DNA of 64,000 nucleotides from Planctomycetota bacterium (GTDB taxonomy: Bacteria > Planctomycetota > UBA1135 > UBA2386), in NCBI GenBank assembly GCA_014192625.1, contig BJHM01000001.1:123725-187724 (forward strand), in the 5' to 3' direction. A program made the position numbers and the translations under genes. The stretch's first letter is position 1. Each line of letters starts with the position of its first letter. This document shows positions 1 to 7,827 of the stretch, in pieces. The notes under the pieces are model-generated. The model made no database searches. It was not told where the DNA came from and saw only the letters and a list, made by a program, of their open reading frames with translations.

Positions 1-887
1 GCGTGCAACTGGCTCTCGGCGGCGCGCAAGTCGGGCCGGCGTAGGACGAGTTCTGCAGGCAGGCCGAGCGCCACGAGGTCGGGCACGTCCGCGAGCGCGG
101 GCGCTGCGCGCAGGAGGTCTTTTGCATCGGCGGGCGTACGTCCGACAAGCACGCCGATGTGGTTTGCGGCGCGGTGCCAGTCACGATCGATTGGTGGCAG
201 CAGCGTGCGTGCGTTGGCGAGCAGGAGTTCGGCGCCGGCGAGAGCCAGGTCGCTGGTGAGGCCGCTGCGCGCCCGCGCTTCCGTAAGCGCGCGCAGTTCT
301 TCGGCGGCGGCGATGCCTTGAATGGCGGCGTTGCGGCGCTGTGTTGCACCAAGCAGGTCGGCATACGAAGCGACCACCTCGGCGATCAGCGACTCGGTGA
401 TTGCCTGATGGTCTGCCTCGGCAAACTGGACCTCCGCGTTGCGTGCCTCGCTTTCGCGCGCAAGCCTGCCAAACAGGTCGATCTCCCAACTGGCATCGAA
501 GCCGAGCGCGTAGTTGTCGTAGGCAAGGCCACGCAGCGGACTCGGCGTTGACTCGGTGGTGCGCGAGCGGCTGTAGTTCGCGTTTGCGTCGAGATTTGGC
601 AGCTGCTCGCTTTTTGCGATTCCGGCAGCTGCGCGCGCTTGCTGAATGCGCGCGACGGCGGCTCGGCGGTCGCAGTTCATGGCGAGCCCTTCTGTGACCA
701 GTTGATCAAGCAGCGGCGAGTGCAGCCCTTGCCACCAACGATCATTCAGCACGGCCGTATTGGTGCTGGTGGCAGTAGCCCATTGCGGTGGCGACACAGG
801 TGGTGTCGCTTCGTAGTTGGGGCCGACCTTGCACCCACTGACGAAAAGCAGGATCCAAAAAACGATCCATCGGGAGGTGCCGTTCAC
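1..887 (-). CDS. Outer-membrane efflux channel lipoprotein, NodT/OprM-type TolC family (partial, 3' end beyond window)
   Basis: Outer-membrane duct of a tripartite exporter. It starts at a GTG (887-885) that overlaps the TGA of the adaptor gene as GTGA, with AAGGAG seven bases upstream. The translated N-terminus is a lipoprotein signal ending in the lipobox VSGC (Cys19) followed by KVGPNY, the classic start of NodT/OprM-family factors. It continues through a coiled-coil-rich OEP domain (SWEIDLFGRL, ALLGATQRR-like helices, RARSGLTSDL, LVGRTP, LPAELVLRRPDLRAAE), all typical family landmarks. About 295 codons are inside the window; a full protein has roughly 450-480, so about a third is missing. 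It is the last visible gene of the tetR-permease-ATPase-adaptor operon. The substrate cannot be inferred. Confidence 0.9.
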   Translation of the reverse strand, partial: MNGTSRWIVFWILLFVSGCKVGPNYEATPPVSPPQWATATSTNTAVLNDRWWQGLHSPLLDQLVTEGLAMNCDRRAAVARIQQARAAAGIAKSEQLPNLDANANYSRSRTTESTPSPLRGLAYDNYALGFDASWEIDLFGRLARESEARNAEVQFAEADHQAITESLIAEVVASYADLLGATQRRNAAIQGIAAAEELRALTEARARSGLTSDLALAGAELLLANARTLLPPIDRDWHRAANHIGVLVGRTPADAKDLLRAAPALADVPDLVALGLPAELVLRRPDLRAAESQLH

Positions 888-1984
888 TTCGGCACTCCTT
901 GTGACTGGATCGGCTGGCTTTGGGCTTCTGGTGCAGCGGTTGCCTCGATTGACACGTCGACCAGTTGGCCTGGCTTTACCGGCAGGTCTTTTGGATCGAG
1001 CGCGTAGAGCACTTGCAGCACGCGGGTGTCGACTTGCTCACGGCTGCTGCCGGTAAGCGATCGCTTGGGCACCATCAAGGGTTCAATGGCGACGAACGTG
1101 ATCTTTGCGGAGATGCTCGGATTGCCGCGCAGGAATGCGCGCGCCACTGCTTCGGGCCGGAAGCGCCACGTGTCCATTTCGTCGATGTCGGCGCGCACAT
1201 GTAGCGTCGTTACGTCGCCGAGCACGATCGCTGCCTGCGCTGCCTGGCCTGCTGCCGCGTATTCTCCGACGCGCACGTTTACCTGCAGGACCTCTCCTGC
1301 GAACGGTGCGCGCACCTGCGTTTGTTCCTGTTCGGCCTCGGCACTGCTCACGGCGGCCTGCGCCACCGCGATCTTTGCGCTTGCGATGTCGAGATCAGGC
1401 TGCCACGCACCCGCTTTGATGAGCTGCAGCTGCGACTGGGCCTCGCTCACGTTGGCCTCCGCCTCGCGCACCGCTGACTGCCTGCGCGTGAGGTCTTCGC
1501 GGCTCAGCGCGCGAGGATCCGCTACTTTGTTGGCGAGCTCGAGCAAGTTTTGTGCATCGGCGAGTTGCGCCTTGCGAACTTCGAGCGCGGCGGCCTTTGG
1601 CGCAACTTCCTCGGGGCGCGGCAACGACTTTAGACGCGCCAGTTCTTGTTGTGTCCCCAGCAGCTCGGCGCGGCGGGCAAAGAGGCGCGCCTTGGTGTCG
1701 CGGTCGTCGATCTGAATCAGGATATCGCCGCTTGCCGCGGTGCTGCCGATGTCGTGCGGCAACGCAGTCACAAGGCCGGGTCGCCCGACACCGAGTGCGA
1801 TGTTGCGGGACTTCGCTTCGATGATGCCACTGGCGGAGACGCGCGTTTTGAAGGGCGATGCCGCGGGCGTGACGATGCCCATTGCTGGCACGATCGGTAG
1901 GTTGCCAGCGTGCACGCTGTAGGCAGCAAGGCAGATACCGGCGATCGACAGAATTGGGAGCAGGGCTAGGCGGACGATCATCAT
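884..1984 (-). CDS. HlyD/DevB-type periplasmic adaptor (membrane fusion protein)
   Basis: 366-residue adaptor linking the inner-membrane ABC transporter to the outer-membrane channel. An N-terminal signal anchor (residues 1-22) is followed by a lipoyl/barrel half (SGIIEAKSRNIALGVGRPG), a long alanine-rich helical hairpin with heptad character (about residues 100-215), the second lipoyl half (VRAPFAGEVLQVNVRVGEYAAAG split around the hairpin) and a beta-barrel domain. The DevB subtype is suggested by the long hairpin and by the adjacent DevC-like permease and DevA-like ATPase. Its ATG overlaps the stop codon of the ATPase gene by four bases (ATGA), and its own stop overlaps the channel gene, so the junctions look translationally coupled. 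A second Met codon lies one codon downstream, leaving a one-residue uncertainty. Confidence 0.9.
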   Translation of the reverse strand: MMIVRLALLPILSIAGICLAAYSVHAGNLPIVPAMGIVTPAASPFKTRVSASGIIEAKSRNIALGVGRPGLVTALPHDIGSTAASGDILIQIDDRDTKARLFARRAELLGTQQELARLKSLPRPEEVAPKAAALEVRKAQLADAQNLLELANKVADPRALSREDLTRRQSAVREAEANVSEAQSQLQLIKAGAWQPDLDIASAKIAVAQAAVSSAEAEQEQTQVRAPFAGEVLQVNVRVGEYAAAGQAAQAAIVLGDVTTLHVRADIDEMDTWRFRPEAVARAFLRGNPSISAKITFVAIEPLMVPKRSLTGSSREQVDTRVLQVLYALDPKDLPVKPGQLVDVSIEATAAPEAQSQPIQSQGVPK

Positions 1985-2727
1985 GATTGGTGTTCGTTGA
2001 TGTGTGCGGTGCGGTCAGCGGTCTGCCGCCGGACGTCGATAACGCGACCGTCGTTCATGCGGACGATGCGGTCGGCAAAGTGGAAGATCCGAGTGTCGTG
2101 GGTGACGACGACGAGGGCGCGATCGCCGGCTACAGCGATTTCGGCGAACAACTGCATCACGATCTGACCATTGTCTGCATCGAGTGAACTGGTCGGCTCG
2201 TCGCACACGACAAAGCGTGGCTCGTGCACCAGTGCGCGGGCAATCGCCACGCGCTGCTGCTGGCCGCCGGAGAGTTCGGTTGGATGACGGTTGCGCTTGT
2301 CGGCAAGGCCGACGCGCTCTAGTTGCGCCTCGGCAGTGGCGATTGCCGCGCGCCGCGACTTGCCCTGCAGCAGCAATGGCACCGCGACGTTTTCGGCGGC
2401 GGTGATCGCGGGGATCAGGTTGAACTGTTGAAACACGAAGCCAACGTTTTGCCCGCGCCAGCGCGTGCGACTGGAGCCGCGCATGTGTTGCGGGTCGACG
2501 CCAAGCACACTGCAGTCACTAGCCTCGCCGCGGTCGCGGTCGAGGATGCCGGCGAGGATCGAGATCAGTGTGGTCTTGCCGCAGCCACTGGGGCCGACCA
2601 GCATGACCAGCTCGCCGTAGGGCACTTCCAGGTCAACGCCGCGCAGTGCATGCACGGCGTTGGCACCTTTGCCAAAGGTCTTCCCGAGGCCGTGCGCGCT
2701 GACTGCGAGGTTGGTTGGATCAGCCAC
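1981..2727 (-). CDS. ABC transporter ATP-binding protein (LolD/MacB/DevA type)
   Basis: 248-residue cytoplasmic ATPase driving the tripartite exporter. Walker A GPSGCGKTT lies at residues 45-53, the Q-loop at FVFQQFNLIP, the signature LSGGQQQR near residue 150 and Walker B VVCDEPTSSLD directly after it, followed by an H-loop VVTHD. All catalytic elements are intact. Proteins of this size and type pair with FtsX-fold permeases in lipoprotein release, macrolide export and DevBCA glycolipid export. The start overlaps the end of the permease gene by eight bases, and the stop overlaps the adaptor start. The C-terminal tail after the H-loop is short, as usual for this subfamily. Confidence 0.95.
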   Translation of the reverse strand: MADPTNLAVSAHGLGKTFGKGANAVHALRGVDLEVPYGELVMLVGPSGCGKTTLISILAGILDRDRGEASDCSVLGVDPQHMRGSSRTRWRGQNVGFVFQQFNLIPAITAAENVAVPLLLQGKSRRAAIATAEAQLERVGLADKRNRHPTELSGGQQQRVAIARALVHEPRFVVCDEPTSSLDADNGQIVMQLFAEIAVAGDRALVVVTHDTRIFHFADRIVRMNDGRVIDVRRQTADRTAHINEHQS

Positions 2728-3901
2728 GAAACACCACCGCTGGTTCCAGCCGGATCACCTTGATCATGCTCACGATCGCCGAGAGCGCGCAGATGATCGC
2801 GACTGCACCGGCGCTGATCGCTGGGATGTGCCACGTCATGCGGAACGCAAGTTCGCTGCCTTTGACCTCTATGCCAAACAGCGCGGCGGCGCCTACGCCG
2901 AGTCCGTAGCCGATGGTGCCAGCCGTCAGCGATTGCAGCAAAACCATTCGGAGCAGCAGCCAGTTGGATGCGCCCATCGCCTTCAGTGCGCCAAAGTAGC
3001 GGAGGTTGTCGAGCGTGAAGTTGTAGAAGGTCTGACCAGCAATCGCGACTCCGACCAAAAAGCCGAGTGCCACCGCGATGCCAAAGTTGATGACGATGCC
3101 GGTGTTCTTTGTGTAGTACAAAACTGTGTCCCAACTAAACTGCCAACTGGTGCGAGCGCGGAGTTGGGTCGTCGCGGTGATGCGCAAGCCGAGCGTTTCG
3201 GGGTCGATCCCTGGTGCCGCTTTGGCGAGGATCAGTGAGAGTTGCTTGCGCTCCGGCGGCGCGTAGGTGAGCGCGCGCGAGAACGTCGTGTAGATCATCG
3301 GCTGGCTCTGAAAGGTCCGCGACACCTCGCACAGGCCGACTACGACGGCGCGGCGGTCGTTGATCTGCAGCGTGTCGCCGACCCGCAGTGGCAGTAGGGT
3401 CGCACCCGGTGCTGGGTTGCCGTGCTCGTCGAGCGCGCTATAGCTTGCGAGCCGCGTCCGCGCCGAAACTATGTCGAGGATCACGCCATCGGCGCGGCGC
3501 AGTTCGGCGAGGCTGCCCTCGATGATCTTGGGTGGCCCGCCAATCAGTGTGGCATCATCGAGGCCGACGACGATGACGGAGCGGAACATGCCATTTGGCA
3601 GGCGGCCGCGCAGCAGTGCTTTGTACATTGGCACTGCCCAAGCCACGCCGGGCACACCACGCACGCGGTCGAGTGCTGTGGACTGCATCGGTTCGAGTTC
3701 GTCGATGTATTTCACCTCTGGGTCGGTGACCCAGAGGTCGGGCAAACTTGTATCGGAGATGAAGGCGAACGAACGCGCCATCAGGCCGGTGAAGATTGAT
3801 GATTGCTGGGTGATCAGTAGTGCTGCGAAGCCGATGCCGAGCAGGATGCCGAAATATTTGGCGACATCGCCGACCAGCATTTTGATGGCGATGCGATTCA
3901 T
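2720..3901 (-). CDS. FtsX-like ABC transporter permease (DevC type)
   Basis: 393-residue inner-membrane permease. One N-terminal membrane helix (about residues 17-37) is followed by a large periplasmic MacB-PCD-like domain containing the SLPDLWVTDP segment. Three C-terminal helices follow (about residues 270-300, 318-345 and 360-380) in an FtsX-like domain with the charged loop DNLRYFGALKAMGAS that contacts the ATPase. This topology is that of DevC/FtsX permeases. The ATG overlaps the TGA of the TetR-type gene (ATGA), so regulator and transporter form one transcription unit. The exported molecule is unknown; DevBCA homologues export glycolipids while MacB relatives export antibiotics or peptides. 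Confidence 0.88.
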   Translation of the reverse strand: MNRIAIKMLVGDVAKYFGILLGIGFAALLITQQSSIFTGLMARSFAFISDTSLPDLWVTDPEVKYIDELEPMQSTALDRVRGVPGVAWAVPMYKALLRGRLPNGMFRSVIVVGLDDATLIGGPPKIIEGSLAELRRADGVILDIVSARTRLASYSALDEHGNPAPGATLLPLRVGDTLQINDRRAVVVGLCEVSRTFQSQPMIYTTFSRALTYAPPERKQLSLILAKAAPGIDPETLGLRITATTQLRARTSWQFSWDTVLYYTKNTGIVINFGIAVALGFLVGVAIAGQTFYNFTLDNLRYFGALKAMGASNWLLLRMVLLQSLTAGTIGYGLGVGAAALFGIEVKGSELAFRMTWHIPAISAGAVAIICALSAIVSMIKVIRLEPAVVFRG

Positions 3902-4554
3902 CGGCGGATTTTCTTTGAGCGGGAACTTGGCTTTTGCGCGGCGATGGCGGCGATGCCGGCGAGCGAGAAAGTGACGACGTTGGCGACCAGTCGGGCGAGG
4001 CCGCCGCGCTGGTAGGTGGGCATTGCGGACAGTCGGTGCAGAACTGGTGCTGCGTGCTTGTAAACGAGAACTTGACCGATCACGGAGTGCACGCAGTCTC
4101 GCACGACAGTAAGCCTGCTGCCACGCGGCAGCAGGCGGCGCACGATGGCGGTGAGCTCGTTGTAGATCGGGCGGATCGAGCGTTTGACCATCTGGTCAAG
4201 GGCGGGGGTGGGGAACGCCATCTCGCGTGCCATCAGCGTCTGCAGCCACTCGGGGCGGCCAGGGTGCAGCATCGATTCCATCCACCACCAAAGCCACGCG
4301 GTGAGGGCCGCTGCGGGCGTGCCGACGCTTGCGCGTGGCATCGGCCGCATCGCGAACGCGTTCTGGTGTGCCTCGGCGAGCACCGCGCCGTAGAAGTCTT
4401 GCTTGCTGTGGAAGTGATAGTTGACGGCGGCAACGTTGCAGTCCGCAGCATCGCAGATCGTCTTTACGCCGGTGTCGCGGAAGCCGTGCTGCGCAAACAG
4501 GGGGCCGGCCACTTTGAGCAGGCGGGCACGGGTTTCGTCGGCAACAGATGACAT
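3898..4554 (-). CDS. TetR/AcrR-family transcriptional regulator of the efflux operon
   Basis: 218-residue dimeric repressor. The N-terminal helix-turn-helix (residues 6-60; ARLLKVAGPLFAQHGF, TGVKTICDAADCNVAAVNYHF) is a textbook TetR_N domain. The C-terminal ligand-binding region resembles the CerR/DUF1956 type (SMLHPGRPEWLQTLMAREM). It is the first gene of the leftward operon and is coupled by an ATGA overlap to the permease. A 27-bp near-perfect palindrome 38-64 bp upstream of its start is the obvious operator, so autorepression of the whole operon with release by the exported compound or a signal is likely. The start ATG at 4554 fits the HTH position. Confidence 0.92.
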   Translation of the reverse strand: MSSVADETRARLLKVAGPLFAQHGFRDTGVKTICDAADCNVAAVNYHFHSKQDFYGAVLAEAHQNAFAMRPMPRASVGTPAAALTAWLWWWMESMLHPGRPEWLQTLMAREMAFPTPALDQMVKRSIRPIYNELTAIVRRLLPRGSRLTVVRDCVHSVIGQVLVYKHAAPVLHRLSAMPTYQRGGLARLVANVVTFSLAGIAAIAAQKPSSRSKKIRR

Positions 4555-4948
4555 GCGGGGTGAAGAGGGAACTGGGTGACCGGCAAGAAGTCAAATGGCG
4601 ATTTGAAATCGGCATTTGCTGAGAACTTGAAATTCGGCCCATGCGTGTTGAAGTGTGCAACTAAAGGTGCCTCGCCCTGCGTTCCGCGGCCCATGCTCCA
4701 TGCGCGTCGACCGTGCGCACCGCTGCTATCCTTCTCCTCCTTCTCCCCCAAGGCCCAGGCATTGAACAACTGGACGCAATGCGGGCGAATCATCGGCCCC
4801 TGCTCGGTGCCCTTGCATTCGTGGAATCATCAGGGCGTGATGATGCCATTGGCGACAATGCGCGTCGTGCGCGGCCCGCAACCCTCTTCCCGCACAACGC
4901 TGCGTCATGCGCGAGTGCTTTCTGCCGCTAGCTCGCGCCGCAGAATCG
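4555..4948. other. Intergenic region between mqnC 3' end and tetR
   Basis: Apart from the operator at 4592-4618 I see no gene in these 394 bases. Open frames through it have no recognisable domain and no ribosome-binding site. The part nearest mqnC (4700-4948) must hold the transcription start of the efflux operon upstream region or a terminator of another unit, but no convincing hairpin with a T-tract is visible. Confidence 0.5.
4592..4618. promoter_or_regulatory. Palindromic operator for the TetR-type regulator
   Basis: The segment reads CAAATG-g-CGATTT-g-AAATCG-g-CATTTG. Twelve of thirteen base pairs about the central G4605 are symmetric; the only mismatch is at 4598/4612. Size and symmetry match TetR-family operators. 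It lies 38-64 bp upstream of the regulator start and within a clearly AT-richer patch than its surroundings, where the promoter is expected. I could not assign the -35/-10 boxes with certainty. Confidence 0.75.
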
Positions 4949-6148
4949 TCAGGCCTGCACTTGCGACACGATGATCTTTTTTTTGCCCGCGGGCTGGCCG
5001 AACTTGTCAGTCGGGGGTGTTTCGACCGGCTGATACATCATGTTGCGGCGTTGCGGTAGATAGCCTGCGTCCTTGATGTGGCGTTCGATCTCGGGGATCG
5101 AGGTTGGGTGCGTGCAACCGGCAGCAGAAACGACGTTTTCCTCGAGCATCGCGGAGCCGAAGTCATCGGCGCCCATCGATAGGCCGACCTGGCAGGTCTT
5201 GATGCCTTGGGTGACGAAGCTCGATTGGATGTGCGGCACGTTTTGCAAAAACAGCCGCGCGATGCTGAGTGTGCGCAGGTATTCGGCGACGGTGGCCTTT
5301 TGGCCGCCGCGTCCCGTGAGGAACGCGTTGCCCATCGGCGTGTTCTCCGGCTGAAACGTCCACGGGATAAATGCGGTGAACACCGAGCCGGTCTCCTGCT
5401 GCAGGTCGCGTATGCGCAGCATGTGCTCGATGCGCTCTGCATCCGTTTCGACGTGGCCAAACATCATCGTCGCGGTGCCCTTGCCGCCGAGCGCGGCCCA
5501 CTGGCGAAACACTTCCAGCCATTCTTCGGTGGTGGCTTTTTTTGGTGCGATCACTTGGCGCACGCGATCGACCAGGATCTCAGCGCCGCCGCCCGGGATC
5601 GAGTCGAGGCCCGCCGCCTTCAGGTCTTGCAGGATCGCACGCACGGGGCGCTTTTCCAGCTTGCTCAAATGCGTGATCTCGGGCGGGCTCATGCCGTGGA
5701 TCCAGACCTGTGGGTAACGCTGTTTGAGATCTTGGAACAACTGCCCATACCAATCGGTCTTGAGCCTTGGATGGTGGCCGCCCTGCAGCAGCAATTGAAT
5801 GCCGCCGTGCTGGATCAGGTCCTCGACCTTCTGGTAGATCACTTCGCGTGGCAGCACGTAGGCCTCAGCGTCGCCGGGCGAGCGGTAAAACGCGCAGAAG
5901 CCGCAGTCGGTGACGCAGACGTTGGTCGGGTTTAGGTTGCGGTCAACGATGTAGGTCACGCGCACTTTGCCATCTGCGTGCGGCGGATTCAGTCGCAGTC
6001 GCACATCGTGCCCAAGCAGGCCAAGCGACGGCTGATCGAGGCCGCGATACAGCGCAAGGGCTTCTGCGCTGGACAGCGGCCCGCCGGCAATGGCTTGATT
6101 GGCGAGGTCGCGCAGGCGAATGGAATCGTGAGGTGCGGTGGCAGTCAT
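4949..6148 (-). CDS. mqnC: Cyclic dehypoxanthinyl futalosine synthase (radical SAM, MqnC)
   Basis: Cytoplasmic radical-SAM enzyme that converts dehypoxanthine futalosine to its cyclic form in the futalosine pathway to menaquinone. The 399-residue protein has the CX3CX2C cluster motif at Cys78, Cys82 and Cys85 followed by AFYR, then LLQGGHHP, IHGMSPPEI, a SIPGGGAEIL segment and TMMFGHVET. The CAFYR context and the LLQGG motif separate MqnC from the related MqnE. Length agrees with the family. It is monocistronic here with no other mqn gene in the window, which suggests the pathway genes are scattered. It implies that menaquinone is made by the futalosine rather than the MenFDHCEB route. Confidence 0.93.
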   Translation of the reverse strand: MTATAPHDSIRLRDLANQAIAGGPLSSAEALALYRGLDQPSLGLLGHDVRLRLNPPHADGKVRVTYIVDRNLNPTNVCVTDCGFCAFYRSPGDAEAYVLPREVIYQKVEDLIQHGGIQLLLQGGHHPRLKTDWYGQLFQDLKQRYPQVWIHGMSPPEITHLSKLEKRPVRAILQDLKAAGLDSIPGGGAEILVDRVRQVIAPKKATTEEWLEVFRQWAALGGKGTATMMFGHVETDAERIEHMLRIRDLQQETGSVFTAFIPWTFQPENTPMGNAFLTGRGGQKATVAEYLRTLSIARLFLQNVPHIQSSFVTQGIKTCQVGLSMGADDFGSAMLEENVVSAAGCTHPTSIPEIERHIKDAGYLPQRRNMMYQPVETPPTDKFGQPAGKKKIIVSQVQA

Positions 6149-6651
6149 CGGAGGCTAGAAGGGTAGGCGCGCGCCAGAATTGCTGCCAGCTTGAGCTCTT
6201 TGTCCGGACTGTGAAATATGGGCAAATTTGGCTGCGGCGCTTGCTTCGTGCCGGCCGTTTTTGCAACGGCATACGGGGGACCTTGCGTGCGGCCCTTGGT
6301 AAAGGCGGAGGAAGTTGGCTGTGCAGCGGAGGTGCTGCAGCGGCTGGTTTATAGGGTGCGCACTACACGGCCAGCGCGTTCGGCGTGGCGGCTTTCTGTG
6401 GCGCTACGCGAAGGTGCCGCGCTGGCGTTTACTGCCCCAGCCGGTCTTGCAGCACCGCAGCGAATCGCGGATCAAGCAACGACCTAAGGTGGGGCAAGGA
6501 AGCGGTCGTCGCGCGCCCGCGCTCGACGATCGAAACATCCCGGTCGCGGCCTCGCCCTTGAACGTCGAACTCGCAGACCGATTCGGGGAATCGCGGCTCG
6601 GATCCCGCAGCTACTGCAGCACTTCGCGGGAGGCGGTGGCTCAACGGGCGG
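6149..6651. other. Intergenic region, no gene recognised
   Basis: About 500 bases between mqnC (its upstream side) and the 3' end of the beta-barrel lipoprotein gene. Open frames of 80-120 codons exist on both strands, but none has a domain, signal peptide or ribosome-binding site that I recognise, and their composition is arginine- and serine-rich as expected of non-coding GC-rich DNA. The mqnC promoter should lie near 6150-6230. Confidence 0.4.
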
Positions 6652-7377
6652 CTAGAACTTCGCGCCAAAGCTGAGCACAAGGCCTGTGAAGTCAGCGTCT
6701 AGAGCCCGAATCACTAAGCCGCCAGACACATCGCTCTCAGAGTAGTTCGAAGCAAGGTAGCGAAACCCTAGATCTAGGTAGACGCTCTTACAGTCTGCGC
6801 GCAGACCAAAGCCAAGGTCGTAGAAGATGGCCGTAGTGGTCCAGTCGTTCACCAACACGCTGCTGTCGACTTCGATAGATGTGAAGCCGGTGCCGATGCC
6901 CAGAAGGCCAGTGGCAGCCAGTGAGAATTCATCTGACCTTGTCAGCGGGAACTGCGGCGCGAACTCAAGGCGAGGACCAGTAGAGGCAAACGTGATAGAT
7001 TCACCCGTGATCTGACTTTCAAGGCTAAGCACGTTGCTTGCGAGCCCGAATCGGAACGGTAGGCGCCTGGCCCCTTCACCTGGATCATAGGTCGCGTGGA
7101 TGTAGAACAGGCCATCACTAGCCTGTACCTGCTCTACGCCATCGAAGAGGTCATCACCTGATGCGGTGCCCCGAAGGCGCGCACCACCACCGAAGTGGCT
7201 TGCCGAAACGCTTTCCAAAGCCAACTCAAAGAGAGCAGCATTAGTCGACCCGCTATCGCCTCCATCGAAGGAGACGCCGTAGGATCCCGCGCCGATGCCG
7301 ACCTCTGCAGTTGTTTTTGAACTTGCGCAAGAGGCGAGAATCGCCAGTGACAAGGCAGACACGGCGGGTAACTGCAT
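6652..7377 (-). CDS. Putative outer-membrane beta-barrel lipoprotein, unknown function
   Basis: 241 residues. The N-terminus carries a short signal with lipobox LASC (Cys17), followed by a small polar spacer. The rest alternates hydrophobic and polar residues in many short strands separated by Gly/Asp/Ser turns (YDLGFGLRADCKSVYLDLGF, GLVLSFGAKF) and ends in a C-terminal aromatic Phe, the usual outer-membrane barrel signature. Codons for AAAGGAGA-type Shine-Dalgarno bases precede the ATG, supporting this start. I do not recognise a specific family. It lies alone between mqnC and the divergent sulfatase gene. Lipidation combined with a barrel is slightly unusual; the Cys may instead be an ordinary signal-peptide residue. 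Confidence 0.7.
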   Translation of the reverse strand: MQLPAVSALSLAILASCASSKTTAEVGIGAGSYGVSFDGGDSGSTNAALFELALESVSASHFGGGARLRGTASGDDLFDGVEQVQASDGLFYIHATYDPGEGARRLPFRFGLASNVLSLESQITGESITFASTGPRLEFAPQFPLTRSDEFSLAATGLLGIGTGFTSIEVDSSVLVNDWTTTAIFYDLGFGLRADCKSVYLDLGFRYLASNYSESDVSGGLVIRALDADFTGLVLSFGAKF

Positions 7378-7827
7378 GACACCTTTCTCCTTTGCTTTGT
7401 CGAGTCTATGTTTTTGATGAAACGCAAGTCAAGCACCCATGCGCGCATCCTGTATGCATCGGGTCGCGCCAGAGCGCTTGCGCTTGCGCGGCAGTTGGCA
7501 GATCGCAAATCCGTACTGGCCGCATTGGCGTCAGCCGCGCGGATCTAAGGCCGCGGCGCGGTATTGCCGGACGGCAAAAGCCGAGGCAACACGGCGCGCC
7601 CGCATTCGGCGCACGTAACGCTGGTGCTCGATCGAAAAGTCGCACTGCGTGCTTTTGCCGGCTGTGAACCATGCGGCCTCGGCGCCTCTGGTAAAAGCCA
7701 GCGGCCAGCATACAGCGGTGCAGCGGCATCCCTTCCACGTGCTCGTCGTTTTCGCATGACGAGTGGCGTTGCGCACGGATTCTGCGTGAGTGGTTGACCC
7801 CATGCGCGCAGCAACGATCATCTCGCG
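7378..7827. other. Divergent intergenic region with short inverted repeats
   Basis: 450 bases separating the leftward lipoprotein and rightward sulfatase genes. It contains TTGCCG-GA-CGGCAA (7564-7577). GGCAAAAGC (7573-7581) is complementary to GCTTTTGCC (7651-7659), and GCCGAGGC (7580-7587) is complementary to GCCTCGGC (7676-7683), so a folded RNA or a decayed repeat element is possible. No protein-coding gene is convincing. Confidence 0.4.

Noticed and set aside
1026..1715. 229-codon frame opposite the HlyD adaptor gene
   Set aside because: Reverse-strand shadow of the alanine-rich coiled-coil region.
6429..6680. 83-codon leftward frame before the beta-barrel lipoprotein 3' end
   Set aside because: No domain or ribosome site and it overlaps the end of the lipoprotein gene in another frame.
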